Assembly (NCBI GenBank): GCA_965207385.1
Contig: CBDBLZ010000021.1
Location: 248,001-312,000 of the forward strand
Direction of reading: 5' to 3'
DNA length: 64,000 bases
Origin: CAZXEU01 sp965207385
Lineage (GTDB): Bacteria; Bacteroidota; Rhodothermia; Rhodothermales; Bin80
Part shown: one piece after another, positions 52,570 to 61,894 of the stretch
Layout: the number at the start of each line of letters is the position of its first letter
Numbering within the stretch: the first letter of the stretch is position 1
Translations under genes and position numbers: made by a program
The notes under the pieces: model-generated
Database searches by the model: none
What the model was told of the DNA's origin: nothing
Seen by the model: only the letters and a program-made list of their open reading frames with translations

Positions 52570-53547
52570 TCAGCTCCTGGTGGCCCTCAAAACACCAATT
52601 CGCCGTATGGCTTCGTCTGCGACGACACCGAGCAGGATCACGGCCCCGATGATGGCAAATTCCAGCTGCGTGGGGATTCCCAGTATATTGATCGCGTTGT
52701 ATAGCAAGCGCAATACGGCGGCGCCAATTACCACGCCCAGTATAGAGCCTTCGCCCCCTCTGAGACTGCACCCGCCCAGGACGGCGGCAGCAATGGCGTA
52801 GAGTTCATAAAAGTTGCCGTGAACCGCCGGCTGCACGGAATTCACGTCCAGGGCAAAGAGAATCCCTCCCAATCCGGCCGTGACCGCACCTATGACATAG
52901 GCAAGAATCACCATGCGGTCCGTCTTGATGCCACTATAGCGCGCAGCCTCCTCGTTATGGCCGAGCGCCATCATGTATCGCCCCCAGACGGTCCGATTGA
53001 GCAGCAGAGAAGCCAGCACCGCCACCACGATCATAATCACAAACGGCATGGGAAGTCCAAATGAATCCGTAACGGGAAGGCGACCGATGGCAATCCAGCG
53101 GAGCCCGTCAAATCCCGATCCGAATCCCTGGGTAGCATCGCCGCTGATCCAGCGGGCAATCCCGCGATAGAATAGAAGCCCGCACAGCGTAACGACGAAC
53201 GGCTGCAAATTGAGCTTCGTTACCAGTACTCCGTGCAGCAGGCCAAGAAACAGCAGCATTGCCACTACGACAAGTAGGGATACCGAAATGGGCCAGCCGG
53301 CACCCACCAGAAGCATCGGCAGAAGCACGCCCACGAGTCCGATGACAGAACCAATCGAGAGATCTATCCCCCCGGTAACAATCACGAAGGCCGTTCCGAT
53401 ACTGATGATGCCGAAGAGACCCGTCCACCGAAGCGTATTCTGAAGATTGTATGCTGTCAGAAAGTTCGGCTCCAGTATGGCCGTCAGGACGGCCACTGCC
53501 AGGAGCACTCCCGTTATGCCAATAACTTTCTTCATCGAATCAGGCAT
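52570..53547 (-). CDS. Sugar ABC transporter permease, RbsC-type
   Basis: A 325-residue permease with about ten hydrophobic segments. RbsC-family landmarks: GTAFVIVTGGIDLSIGSVIG, NLQPFVVTLCGLLFYRGIA, GHNEEAARYSGIK (coupling region) and AVLGGCSLRGGEGSILG. It should form the channel for the ATPase at 54183 and the binding protein at 55706. The start could also be Met 53535. It is unusual in being separated from the ATPase by 635 bases. Confidence 0.9.
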   Translation of the reverse strand: MPDSMKKVIGITGVLLAVAVLTAILEPNFLTAYNLQNTLRWTGLFGIISIGTAFVIVTGGIDLSIGSVIGLVGVLLPMLLVGAGWPISVSLLVVVAMLLFLGLLHGVLVTKLNLQPFVVTLCGLLFYRGIARWISGDATQGFGSGFDGLRWIAIGRLPVTDSFGLPMPFVIMIVVAVLASLLLNRTVWGRYMMALGHNEEAARYSGIKTDRMVILAYVIGAVTAGLGGILFALDVNSVQPAVHGNFYELYAIAAAVLGGCSLRGGEGSILGVVIGAAVLRLLYNAINILGIPTQLEFAIIGAVILLGVVADEAIRRIGVLRATRS

Positions 53548-54182
53548 TTGGCGTGCGCCGGGTACGCACTAGGTCCGGTGCACAAGAGCTGCTGCTACCG
53601 GGACCGAGAAAGGATGACGCGTTGCGCATCCACCCGCCTCTATGCGACGACGCGTTACCGCTTCGCAGCCTTTTCCGCGAAGCGATCTGCCTGCGAGGGC
53701 TCCTGCGGCCTCGTCGGGCAAGGCTGAATCCGGAGCACTTGACCTGAAGGCGATAGTGTGAGGCCGGCTGGACCAGTTGCACACGGGCATGTCCACGGGG
53801 TTGCAAGAGTAGCGCGATTTCGCAGAAGTACGCAATCAAGCCCACAATTTAGTGTCGTGGCCGCATTCGGGCACGGCGCCATTTTCCGCCTGACGATCCC
53901 GGCCTTCCGCCCGACGCGGCAAGAATGCGCGCACAGCCGAATCCTTTGCGGTGGCACTTGCCGCCGCCGTGCGCAGGATCTTCGCTTATCTCTGGCAGCG
54001 GTTGCTCCACACCCTTCTTGTCGCAGAAAGCGAACTCCGGGCGCGGGATGCTTCGCTACCGGCACCGTTCAGAGGCATGTTCTGCGTATCATCGCGAATT
54101 CGGGTGTCGGGCCGGACAGCGTAAGCGCCGGGGCCCGCCATGCGGGACCTCGGGGGCACATTGGCCGGTCTCCTCGGCATGG
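53548..54182. other. 635-base gap inside the sugar ABC operon
   Basis: Between the ATPase stop and the permease start. Frames up to 203 codons exist on both strands, but none has a start context, composition or residues that look like a real protein; they are rich in Arg, Cys and Pro. No tRNA, terminator or transposon end was recognised. It may be a decayed gene. Confidence 0.4.
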
Positions 54183-55700
54183 TCAGGCCGACCCAGTGGC
54201 GAGACGCATTATGGATTCCTCACTTAGTACCTCAGCGGGCAACTCGCCCGCCATCTGCCCTTCGTGCATGACCAGGACACGATCTGCCATTCCGAGAATC
54301 TCCTCCATTTCGCTGCTGGCAAACAGAATCGCTATGCCTTGCATGGCCAGATCCTCCATTAGCTGGTAGAATTCGTGCTTCGCTCCCACATCGATGCCTC
54401 GAGTGGGCTCGTCCATCAGCAAGACCCTCGGGCCGAGCAGCAGTGCCTTGCCCAACACCACCTTTTGCTGGTTTCCTCCGGACAAGTAGCTTACCAATCC
54501 GTCCGCCCCCCTTATTTGCAGACGCCGGCGCATATCTGCTTCTGCTGTCGCTTCCCAGGTCAGATCTAGCCATCCACCCGCTCGCCTGTGGCGTCCAATC
54601 GAAGCGAGACTGATATTGTGCCTCACATTCATGCCCAGGACCAGGCCCTGATGCGCCCGGTCTTCCGGCACCAGTGCGAGCCCGCTGCCAATGGCATCGT
54701 CGGGGCCCCGGGCATCCAAGGGCTCCTGGTCCACGACTATGCTTCCGGATAGCGGACGATCGACGCCAAACAGCGCACGCAAGAGCTCGGTCCTGCCCGA
54801 TCCTACGAGCCCCGCGAGGCCGACAATCTCGCCCTCGTGCAGATTCAGGGAAACCGCGTGATTCGGCCATCCGGCGAGCGCCAGATCCTGTACCTCCATG
54901 ACCACAGGTCCCGGCCTTCTTTCAGCCCGCGAATAGAATCCTGCCAGGTCGCGCCCGACCATGCGTCGTATCATTTCTTCCCGGCAAATGGCATCGCCGG
55001 TCAGCATGCCCGCGTTGCAACCGTCGCGCAGCACAATGACACGGTCTGCCAATTCCTCCACCTCTCCCAAGCGGTGCGAGACGTAAACGATCGCAACGTC
55101 CCGGCTCCGCAATTCACGAATTACCTCGAACAGCAATGCGGCCTCACGCGACGACAGAGCCGAGGTCGGTTCATCCATGATCAGGATTCGCGCTTGCTCC
55201 CCGAGTGCCCTTGCGATTTCCACGAGCTGGCGGGTCCCCAGGGGCAAATCCCCAACGAGGGCATCGGGGGACACGTCCAGGCCCACCCGGTCCAGCAGGC
55301 GCCGCGCGGATTCCGCTTCCTGTCGTTGACGCAGCCACGTGTGACTCTCCCGGCCGAGAAAGATGTTGGCCGCCACGCTCAGATTGGGCAGCAGATTCAG
55401 CTCCTGGTGGATGAGGGCGATGCCAAGCTGCGCCGCTTCGCTCGGCGAGAATGACACCACTTCCTTGCCGCCGAGCCATAGCGTGCCACCGTCAGGATGT
55501 TCTACGCCGGCCAGGACCTTCATCAGCGTGCTCTTGCCGGCACCGTTCTCGCCGATTACGGCCGTAACACTGCCAGCCTCAACGGCGATGTCGACCTCCT
55601 GCAGCGCCACGACGCCGGGAAACCGCTTCGTGATCCCGGCCGCTCGCAGGAGAACGGTTCTTTCCTCTTCAGACTCCGTCCGGTCATCTCGCAACGCCAC
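54183..55700 (-). CDS. Sugar ABC transporter ATPase, RbsA/MglA-type
   Basis: A 505-residue protein with two ABC domains. First: Walker A GENGAGKST (50-58), Walker B ILIMDEPTSAL (173-182) and a degenerate signature LPLGTRQLVEIA. Second: degenerate Walker A GLVGSGRTE, intact LSGGNQQKVVLGK signature and LLMDEPTRGIDVGAK. This asymmetric layout is that of ribose/galactose/xylose importers. It begins 5 bases after the binding-protein gene. The last residues are ATGSA. The sugar cannot be named. Confidence 0.94.
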   Translation of the reverse strand: MALRDDRTESEEERTVLLRAAGITKRFPGVVALQEVDIAVEAGSVTAVIGENGAGKSTLMKVLAGVEHPDGGTLWLGGKEVVSFSPSEAAQLGIALIHQELNLLPNLSVAANIFLGRESHTWLRQRQEAESARRLLDRVGLDVSPDALVGDLPLGTRQLVEIARALGEQARILIMDEPTSALSSREAALLFEVIRELRSRDVAIVYVSHRLGEVEELADRVIVLRDGCNAGMLTGDAICREEMIRRMVGRDLAGFYSRAERRPGPVVMEVQDLALAGWPNHAVSLNLHEGEIVGLAGLVGSGRTELLRALFGVDRPLSGSIVVDQEPLDARGPDDAIGSGLALVPEDRAHQGLVLGMNVRHNISLASIGRHRRAGGWLDLTWEATAEADMRRRLQIRGADGLVSYLSGGNQQKVVLGKALLLGPRVLLMDEPTRGIDVGAKHEFYQLMEDLAMQGIAILFASSEMEEILGMADRVLVMHEGQMAGELPAEVLSEESIMRLATGSA

Positions 55701-55705
55701 GCTTC

Positions 55706-56707
55706 CTATTCGCCTAACAGTGAGGCCAGTTCCGCTTGAAAGGCTTCCACGTTTTCGGCCGTAATCTCGCGGGCAGGAATGTCAATAAACTGGTTGTCCG
55801 GCAGGACCGACCGATCCCCGCGGGCCAGGGCTGCCAGCACGCGTACGGATTCGTAGCCGTAGCGGTAAGGATTCTGCACGATAGTGCCTGCAATCGTACC
55901 CTCTCGAATCGCTTCCAGCGTATCGTCGTCTTCATCGAAGCCCACGACAGTAATCTGCTCCAGCTTGCCAGCCTCCCGGACGGCTTCCAGTATCTGTGGA
56001 GGGTTGTATACGAATAGGCCGATCATGGCATCCAGGTCCGGATACCGAGCCATGGCATCCTCGGCCTGGGACTTTGCTCTGGCAAAGTCAAACTGGTCTA
56101 CCCTGGTATCGAGGATAGTGAAATGCTCACCCCGGATCACCTCATCCACGGGATCGCGTCGCTCGGAATCATGCGAGCGATCCAGCAACTCATCAATGAT
56201 GCCCTGCCTGCGCAAATCGGCATTCAGTTGCCCCAATAGTCCGACAAAGAGCACTACGGAGCCGCCATCCGGCATGGCCTTCTTGAGCAAGCTGCCACAC
56301 ATGCGTCCCGCTTCATAATTGTCCATGCCGATATAGACGAGGCGGTCGCTTTCCGGGGCATCCGAATCGTGCGTGATCAGATGGGCATTGGCCGCTATTT
56401 CATCCAGGAGGTCTGCCTGATTCCTGGGATCAGTCGGAGTGATCGCGATGCCGCTTACCCTGCGGGCCAACAGGTCCTGCACCATGCGGCGCTGGCCGGC
56501 CGCTCCATCAGGCGGCATCATTACCTCCACGTTTACGCCGAATTCCTCGGCCGCCGCGTTGGCGCCCTTGTCGGCAATAACCCAGAAAGACGCGATACCG
56601 TTGGTCAGGTAGCCCACGGTGGTTCTCTCAGAAGCTTCCTGGCCCTGGCGGCATGCGGCCACGGAAACCAGTAGCAATGCAAGGAAAAGTCCAGAGATTC
56701 TAGGCAT
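55706..56707 (-). CDS. Sugar-binding lipoprotein, RbsB-type
   Basis: A 333-residue periplasmic-binding protein from ATG 56707, lipoprotein signal LALLLVSVAAC (Cys19). Peripla_BP_4 fold: VGYLTNGIASFWVIADKGANAAAEEF, VSGIAITPTDPRNQADLLDE, LITHDSDAPESDRLVYIGMDN, EAGRMCGSLL, TVVGFDEDDDTLEAIREGTI and GTIVQNPYRYGYESV. It delivers a sugar to the permease. It is preceded by the SDR gene at 73 bases and followed by the ATPase at 5 bases. Confidence 0.93.
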   Translation of the reverse strand: MPRISGLFLALLLVSVAACRQGQEASERTTVGYLTNGIASFWVIADKGANAAAEEFGVNVEVMMPPDGAAGQRRMVQDLLARRVSGIAITPTDPRNQADLLDEIAANAHLITHDSDAPESDRLVYIGMDNYEAGRMCGSLLKKAMPDGGSVVLFVGLLGQLNADLRRQGIIDELLDRSHDSERRDPVDEVIRGEHFTILDTRVDQFDFARAKSQAEDAMARYPDLDAMIGLFVYNPPQILEAVREAGKLEQITVVGFDEDDDTLEAIREGTIAGTIVQNPYRYGYESVRVLAALARGDRSVLPDNQFIDIPAREITAENVEAFQAELASLLGE

Positions 56708-56780
56708 AACCAATAGAGAGCTGCAGAGTGATTGATTCGAAGCGGTTCGGGCAGGCCAGGCAGGAAATCAGCCGCGCAGG

Positions 56781-57539
56781 CTAAATGCCGAAGCAACGGC
56801 CACCGTTTACGGTGAGGAATTGTCCGGTTACAAATGATGCCTCCTCGCTGGCATAGTACACGACTGCACTGGCCACGTCGTCGGCCGTTCCCCACTTTCC
56901 CATCGGGATCGTTTCCAGGTAAGCCTGCTTCATTGCCTCAGGGTAGTTTTCATGACGCTCCACGGGTATCCAGCCCGGAGAGATCATGTTGACCGTTATC
57001 CCTAGCGGAGCAAGCTCCGTAGCCAGGCTACGGGAAAACCCGACCTGTCCGCCCTTGGCGGAGGCATACGCCGTAAAGGGAGCCACGCCCAGCGAATAAA
57101 CCTCTGTGATGATGTTGATGATGCGGCCCCAACGCTTCTTTTTCATAGCCGGCAGGCAGGCGCGCGCAAGCAGGTAGGGGCTCTTGATGAAGAAATCAAT
57201 CATGCTCTGGTAGTCCTGCCAGTCATACTCCTCTATGCGCCGCTGCGGCTGCTCCGGAGTCGCGTTTGGCACGAGGATCTCTATCGGGCCCAGGCTGGCT
57301 TCGACCTGTCGCACGAGTCCGGCAACGGCCTCTTCACTTGTGACATCGGCCCGTACCAACGTACCGGTGCCGCCGACGGCCTGGAATTCTGCATACGTGC
57401 GGAGGGCGCGCTCTTCGTTGTTGGCGTAGTTGAAGGCCACCCTGGCGCCGGCCCGGGCAAGGGCAAAGGCAGCGGCCTTACCCAGTCCTGTCGAACTGCC
57501 CGTAACCAGGGCAACGCGGTTGGCGATCGTGCAAGGCAT
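56781..57539 (-). CDS. SDR-family oxidoreductase
   Basis: A 252-residue short-chain dehydrogenase. Cofactor motif TGSSTGLG at 13-20; catalytic Tyr158 and Lys162 in YASAK; the usual catalytic Ser is Thr145 (INIITEV) and NNAG is PNAT. C-terminus GQFLTVNGGRCFG is typical of FabG-like enzymes. It would oxidise or reduce a sugar, polyol or keto acid with NAD(P)H. Placed upstream of a sugar importer, so it probably acts on the imported compound or its product. KduD is possible but not supported by any specific motif. Confidence 0.88.
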   Translation of the reverse strand: MPCTIANRVALVTGSSTGLGKAAAFALARAGARVAFNYANNEERALRTYAEFQAVGGTGTLVRADVTSEEAVAGLVRQVEASLGPIEILVPNATPEQPQRRIEEYDWQDYQSMIDFFIKSPYLLARACLPAMKKKRWGRIINIITEVYSLGVAPFTAYASAKGGQVGFSRSLATELAPLGITVNMISPGWIPVERHENYPEAMKQAYLETIPMGKWGTADDVASAVVYYASEEASFVTGQFLTVNGGRCFGI

Positions 57540-58014
57540 GGTAGTGTGCTAGGCTTAGTGCATCGCTGAAGCTACGGATGTTACGAACTTCGAGCCGGAA
57601 ATTGCCCGCGCCGCACCAATAATCCATGCAACTCAATTGCCCGCACCGGCCGGACGAATTGTCCTCGCCGCTGCATCTCATGAAAGTCGCTTCACTAAGG
57701 CACAAAGTCTACGCCCGTCCCGGTCAACGTGCAAATGATATCTGCAAACCGCGCGTTCTGGCGCCTGGCAGTCACGCCCGCGCGATCCTGGCAGAAAATC
57801 CGACGGCCGCACGTCAAACACTGCTGACCTGCGCGTCCAACAGACACGCACTACCCGTCGAGTCCAAGCCATCCGTGAGGACAGACCGAATATTACTGCC
57901 TACACCAATTGAGACTGTCTCCGTGGTGCGAGACTACGCGCCCGCCAAAACAATTCCGGCCGTGGCAGACAGAAGGACGCCGCGACCCTGTCGCGGCGAA
58001 TGTGACGCGTTAGG
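57540..58014. other. Gene-free stretch upstream of the SDR gene
   Basis: 475 bases with only unconvincing frames. It contains the hairpin at 57978-57998 behind the small lipoprotein gene. No promoter for the SDR gene could be picked with confidence. Confidence 0.4.
57978..57998 (-). terminator. GC-rich hairpin after the acidic lipoprotein gene
   Basis: Nine-base perfect stem (57978-57986 with 57990-57998) and a 3-base loop, 16 bases after the stop at 58015. No T-run follows on the minus strand, so it may be a pause or an RNA-end stabilising element rather than a full intrinsic terminator. Confidence 0.35.
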
Positions 58015-58296
58015 CTACTGCTCCTCTCCCTCGCCTTCAGCCTCGGCCTCCCCTTCCGCCTCCGCGTCGGCATCTCCGTCTCCTTCCTCCATCATTTCTT
58101 CGCCATCCATGTCACCTTCATCGGTCGTGTCGGCGTCCATGTCCATCATCTCATCTCCGGACATTTCAGCATCATCCGACATCTCAGCTTCTTCCATCAT
58201 GGAAGCATCATCGGTATCAGCGGTCCGGGCACAGCCCGCAACCAACAGGAACAGGGTGCAGAGCGTTACGAACAGCAAGCGGAACATTGATTTCAT
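58015..58296 (-). CDS. Small, very acidic lipoprotein
   Basis: A 93-residue protein with a clear lipoprotein signal (LLFVTLCTLFLLVAGC, Cys22). The mature part of 72 residues is nearly all Asp, Glu, Met, Ala and Gly: MMEEAEMSDDAEMSGDEMM, then DADAEAEGEAEAEGEGEE-type dipeptide runs. No fold is expected. Such a tail could bind calcium, copper (Met clusters) or cationic surfaces, but this is speculation. The signal peptide, in-frame length and isolated position argue for a real gene; the repeat region may vary between strains. Confidence 0.75.
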   Translation of the reverse strand: MKSMFRLLFVTLCTLFLLVAGCARTADTDDASMMEEAEMSDDAEMSGDEMMDMDADTTDEGDMDGEEMMEEGDGDADAEAEGEAEAEGEGEEQ

Positions 58297-58949
58297 GGTC
58301 GGCGCGGGGTAGTTAGCGGTACTGCATGGAAAGTTAACACAAAGCGCAACAACTCTTCAACTGCAATAGTGCCGATTCATGCCGCCAAGGGCGGCGGAAT
58401 CAGTCGCGACCCCGCTTGAATTTGCCTTTCAGGCCCCGCCCAGTCCCAATCACACGGGTTAGCCAAGCCGCAGGATTCGCCATGCAGCTGGCTGGACTTG
58501 TCCTGCAAAAGCAGGGATTGTGCGCGATTTGCAGCGATGCGAGAGTCGGGCCAGAGTCCGGGAATGTTGCCTGTCGCAGCCTGATTCGGCTACATCCTAG
58601 GCCTCGGATCAGTAAAGACTCTCTTTTACCAGCCGCACAATGGAGTCCTGCCAAACCAGACCTGAAGCCAGGTTCCGCTCCGGATCTGAATTCGCAGTTT
58701 CCCGGGCAACCTAACGCCGTCGGCGTGCAAACCCCTTATTCCTCACATACCAGGCCAACCGCAAGATTCGCCCTGTTTCCAAGCCTGGCCGCGCAGTATT
58801 TGCAGCACCAACATGCGCTACAACTGTCGAAAGGGAGCTGTCTCGTGCACCCCATTGCGGGCCGCAATTGGTATCCGAGCCGGTGCCAAGCAATCGCCGC
58901 CAGGCAACCAATTCACGCGGGGCAAACTGGTCGCGCCCCGGTCACGTGC
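58297..58949. other. Gene-free stretch upstream of the acidic lipoprotein
   Basis: 653 bases between two minus-strand lipoprotein genes. A 332-codon plus-strand frame crosses it but has an unlikely Arg/His/Pro-rich composition and overlaps the TonB-domain gene antisense. Nothing else was recognised. Confidence 0.4.
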
Positions 58950-59423
58950 TTATTTGTCCAGCCAGAACGAAACCGGCAAAGACATGCGCACCGGGACGGG
59001 CACCCCGTCCTGCCTGCCGGGCGTAAACCGCTGCTGCTCCACGGCATCAACGGCAGCCTGGCCGAGGGCCTCGTCTGGCGACCTCCCCACCTGTATGTCT
59101 GTCGGCTTGCCTTCCACATCCACAGTAAACGACACGTATACCCGGCCCTCGATGCCCGCGTCCCTGGCACTGGCAGGATACTGCACTACCTCACTGACAG
59201 CGGCGAGTCCCCCTACAAGCGTTGGCATTTCCTCGACAACTATGTAGGCCTCATCTGGCGTCTGATTCTTCTCCAAGGCCTCGCCGAAGGCATCCTCTAT
59301 GACCTTCGGATCAACGTCCTCAAGCGGTGCAGCATCATCTGTCACTGCAGTGTTGTCGCAGCCTGCGACCAAAACCAGCGCGGCACAAAACATCCACGTG
59401 AAGTGGCCAGGTAACCTTTTCAT
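58950..59423 (-). CDS. Lipoprotein with TonB C-terminal domain
   Basis: A 157-residue protein from ATG 59423 with lipoprotein signal (CAALVLVAGC, Cys22). Residues about 65-157 match the TonB C-terminal fold: VVEEMPTLVGGLAAVSEVVQYP, ARDAGIEGRVYVSFTVDVEGK, QAAVDAVEQQRFTPGRQDG and PVRMSLPVSFWL. It has neither a transmembrane helix nor the Pro-rich linker of classical TonB, so it cannot span from ExbBD to the outer membrane in the usual way. Related to the next gene at 59832. Confidence 0.83.
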   Translation of the reverse strand: MKRLPGHFTWMFCAALVLVAGCDNTAVTDDAAPLEDVDPKVIEDAFGEALEKNQTPDEAYIVVEEMPTLVGGLAAVSEVVQYPASARDAGIEGRVYVSFTVDVEGKPTDIQVGRSPDEALGQAAVDAVEQQRFTPGRQDGVPVPVRMSLPVSFWLDK

Positions 59424-59831
59424 GGCAAACAAGGAAAGAGATGAACGGAATTGCGACCTCCCTCGGGAGTCCATGCTCAAGATGCAAACCCAATGTTCTG
59501 GCAGGTTACAGCTTTTCAAGCAGCAGGCAAGAGGAGGACACGCCTACCAATGTATAGGTGCTCGGGCGCACGCGGTTCCCGGGTATGCGGACCTAGGCCC
59601 GACGCCAAGCGCTACTTCCCGCCTTCAGACACTCTGCCCGGGAATGCCTGTCGCAGCAGCATGCGTTCGAGGCAAGACGCCGCCGGAACACTGGTTACCT
59701 CATCTGCTCCAAAGGGCCGCGAGAGCATACTTCTCTGTCGCAGCGGACGCAAATACTGCGAGGGCATGAATTCGCGCGCCGCCACTAGTCATCCCACAGT
59801 CTGTAGCCGAGCATGCTGGCTACCTGATCGT
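59424..59831. other. Gene-free stretch between the two TonB-domain genes
   Basis: 408 bases without a credible gene or recognised element. Confidence 0.4.
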
Positions 59832-60326
59832 TCAGTGCAGCCCAAACGAGATAGGCATAGACATCTGCACGCGAACCGGCCGGCCATCCTTTCTACCCGG
59901 TACGAAGCGCGTCTTTCGAATGGCGCGCATCGCCGCCTGATCCAGCGAACCGTGCACGGACTCCACTACTTCAAGGTCTCTGGTGATGCCCTCTTCATCC
60001 ACCACGAACCTTACTAGGACCGTGCCCTGTATTCGTTGCCTCCATGCAGCAGCCGGATAGTCGACATTCAGCTGCGCGGCTCGCATACCTCCGACAGGAG
60101 TAGGATACTCATCCACTTCCAGATATACCGAGTCCAGGGGGGGCGTATCCAGCGTGGCGCTCACCTCTGGACTCACGAGGGGCCTGGCACAGGCAGCAAC
60201 CAGGAAAAGCAAGGAACACGCAATGGGCAGATAGCAGTGCAGCGTACGCGCCAACGGGCGATCACTTGCCGCCCTGGTCCGGCTGGCTTCCCTACTGGCC
60301 CACGTACTTGCGGAATACTCTTGCAC
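59832..60326 (-). CDS. Second lipoprotein with TonB C-terminal domain
   Basis: A 164-residue frame starting at GTG 60326; no ATG is available and the signal core (IACSLLFLVAAC, Cys about 47) is preceded by an unusually long Arg-rich stretch, so the true start may be an internal non-ATG codon. TonB C-terminal landmarks: VDEYPTPVGGMRAAQLNVDYP, IQGTVLVRFVVDEEG, QAAMRAIRKTRFVPGRKDGRP and VQMSMPISFGL. A paralogue of the gene at 58950. Also lacks a transmembrane helix and linker. Confidence 0.75.
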   Translation of the reverse strand: MQEYSASTWASREASRTRAASDRPLARTLHCYLPIACSLLFLVAACARPLVSPEVSATLDTPPLDSVYLEVDEYPTPVGGMRAAQLNVDYPAAAWRQRIQGTVLVRFVVDEEGITRDLEVVESVHGSLDQAAMRAIRKTRFVPGRKDGRPVRVQMSMPISFGLH

Positions 60327-60460
60327 CGCTTTCGAACGCTATGGCATTGCCGTCATCCCGCGAAGAGGCTGGGCTCTGCCACTCTCAAGTGCCTGTCTTC
60401 GATCCGGAATCGCCATCGCAGCCGGTGATGCGCTGCAGGATGCAACGAAAGAACTCCCCT

Positions 60461-61894
60461 CTAGGTCAGGACCGCGTCTATAACGTTGCCGGATACGTCG
60501 GTCAGCCGGATGTCGCGGCCGCTGAACCGGTACGTGAGCCTGTTGTGGTCTATACCCAACAGGTGCAGCATGGTCGCATGCAGGTCGTGGATCGTGGTCT
60601 TGTTTTCCACTACCCGGTAGCCGTACTCGTCGGTGGCTCCGTATACCCTTCCACCCTGGATGCCGGCGCCGGCAAGCCAGATGCTGAAGGCGGACGGGTT
60701 ATGGTCCCGGCCGTTGGTTCCCTGCGCAAAGGGAGTGCGTCCGAATTCGCCGGCCCAGATTACCAGGGTTTCTTCGAACAGTCCTCGCGCCTTGAGATCT
60801 TTCAGCAGGCCCGCAATGGGCTGATCCACCGCATGCGCATTGCGCTCGTGGCCGTCCTTCAGATTGGCATGTTGATCCCATCGGTCCGCAGCCACGCGGG
60901 GACACGTCAGCTCGATGAATCGGACGCCCCGCTCCACGAGACGCCGGGCCAGCAGGCACTGGGCCGCGTACCCTCGCGTGTGGGGATCGTCCGAATACAT
61001 GCCGTACAGCTTCTTGGTCGCCTCCGTCTCTCCCGAGAGGTCCGTCAGCTCCGGCACGGATGCCTGCATCCGGAATGCAAGCTCGTAGTTGGAAATGGCC
61101 GATTCAATTTCATCAGCGTGGCCGATGCGGCCCAGAAGATGCTGATCCGTCTGGGACAGCATTTCCATCTTTCTCCGCTGAAGCTCGGGCGAGTCGTCCT
61201 GCGGCTCGATGTTGGCAAGCCCTCCGGGCCTGAAAATCGAGCCCTGGAAGGACGCCGGAAGAAATCCGCTGTTGAAATTGTCCAACCCACCCGGCGGAAT
61301 GAGGCCCCCGTCCAGCACGACATAGCCAGGCAGATCCTGATTCTCGCTGCCCAGACCATAATTCACCCAGGCTCCCATGGACGGACGTCCCTGAATGCCG
61401 ATGCCCGTATGTAAAAAGTAATTGGCATTCGTATGCTCGGGAAAATCCGCCACCATGGACCGGACAACCGCCAGATCGTCCGCACAGCCACCAATGTGAG
61501 GAAACAGGTCGCTGACTTCGATACCCGACTCGCCGTAGCGCCTGAAATCCCAGGGACTCTTGAGTATGGTGCCAATGCTGTCGAACTGCGTGGCATCCAC
61601 CTTGAACTTGTCGTACGGATTTTGCCCGTGCTCCCGGGCAAGCCGCGGTTTCGGGTCAAAGCTGTCCACCTGGGAGACGCCACCATCCATGTACAAGAAG
61701 ATGACGCTACGAGCCTTCGGCACCAGGTGCGGCGATTTGGGATGGAGCGGACGGATCCGCTCCGGTTCGGGCAGACGTCCAAAGGGCACCGTTCCCATGA
61801 GTCCCAGGAGCGCTACGCCTCCAAAGCCATTGCGGCACATGGCGAGCATTTCCCGCCGGGTCATGCGACAGCACAGTCTATGAGGAGAAGACAT
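60461..61894 (-). CDS. DUF1501 protein, Tat-type signal
   Basis: A 477-residue DUF1501 protein. Signal with twin arginine (TRREMLAMCRNGFGG). Landmarks: VIFLYMDGGVSQVDSFDPKP, NYGLGSENQDLPGYVVL, LARRLVERGVRFIEL, WAGEFGRTPFAQG, GRDHNPSAFSIWLAG. No formylglycine motif. The ATG at 61894 overlaps the stop of the PSD1 gene as TGATG, which indicates translational coupling and supports this start over Met 61864. Paralogue of the protein at 12120. Confidence 0.92.
   Translation of the reverse strand: MSSPHRLCCRMTRREMLAMCRNGFGGVALLGLMGTVPFGRLPEPERIRPLHPKSPHLVPKARSVIFLYMDGGVSQVDSFDPKPRLAREHGQNPYDKFKVDATQFDSIGTILKSPWDFRRYGESGIEVSDLFPHIGGCADDLAVVRSMVADFPEHTNANYFLHTGIGIQGRPSMGAWVNYGLGSENQDLPGYVVLDGGLIPPGGLDNFNSGFLPASFQGSIFRPGGLANIEPQDDSPELQRRKMEMLSQTDQHLLGRIGHADEIESAISNYELAFRMQASVPELTDLSGETEATKKLYGMYSDDPHTRGYAAQCLLARRLVERGVRFIELTCPRVAADRWDQHANLKDGHERNAHAVDQPIAGLLKDLKARGLFEETLVIWAGEFGRTPFAQGTNGRDHNPSAFSIWLAGAGIQGGRVYGATDEYGYRVVENKTTIHDLHATMLHLLGIDHNRLTYRFSGRDIRLTDVSGNVIDAVLT

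Noticed and set aside
53655..54065. 136-codon frame in the ABC operon gap
   Set aside because: Arg/Cys/Pro-rich, no start signal, no motif; not supportable as a gene.
58019..58200. Apparent microsatellite-like repeat (CTC/CGG-rich triplets)
   Set aside because: It is explained by the acidic codons of the small lipoprotein on the minus strand.
58416..59414. Plus-strand open frame (332 codons) over a gene-poor region
   Set aside because: Half of it is antisense to the TonB-domain gene; the rest has no start context, signal or motif.
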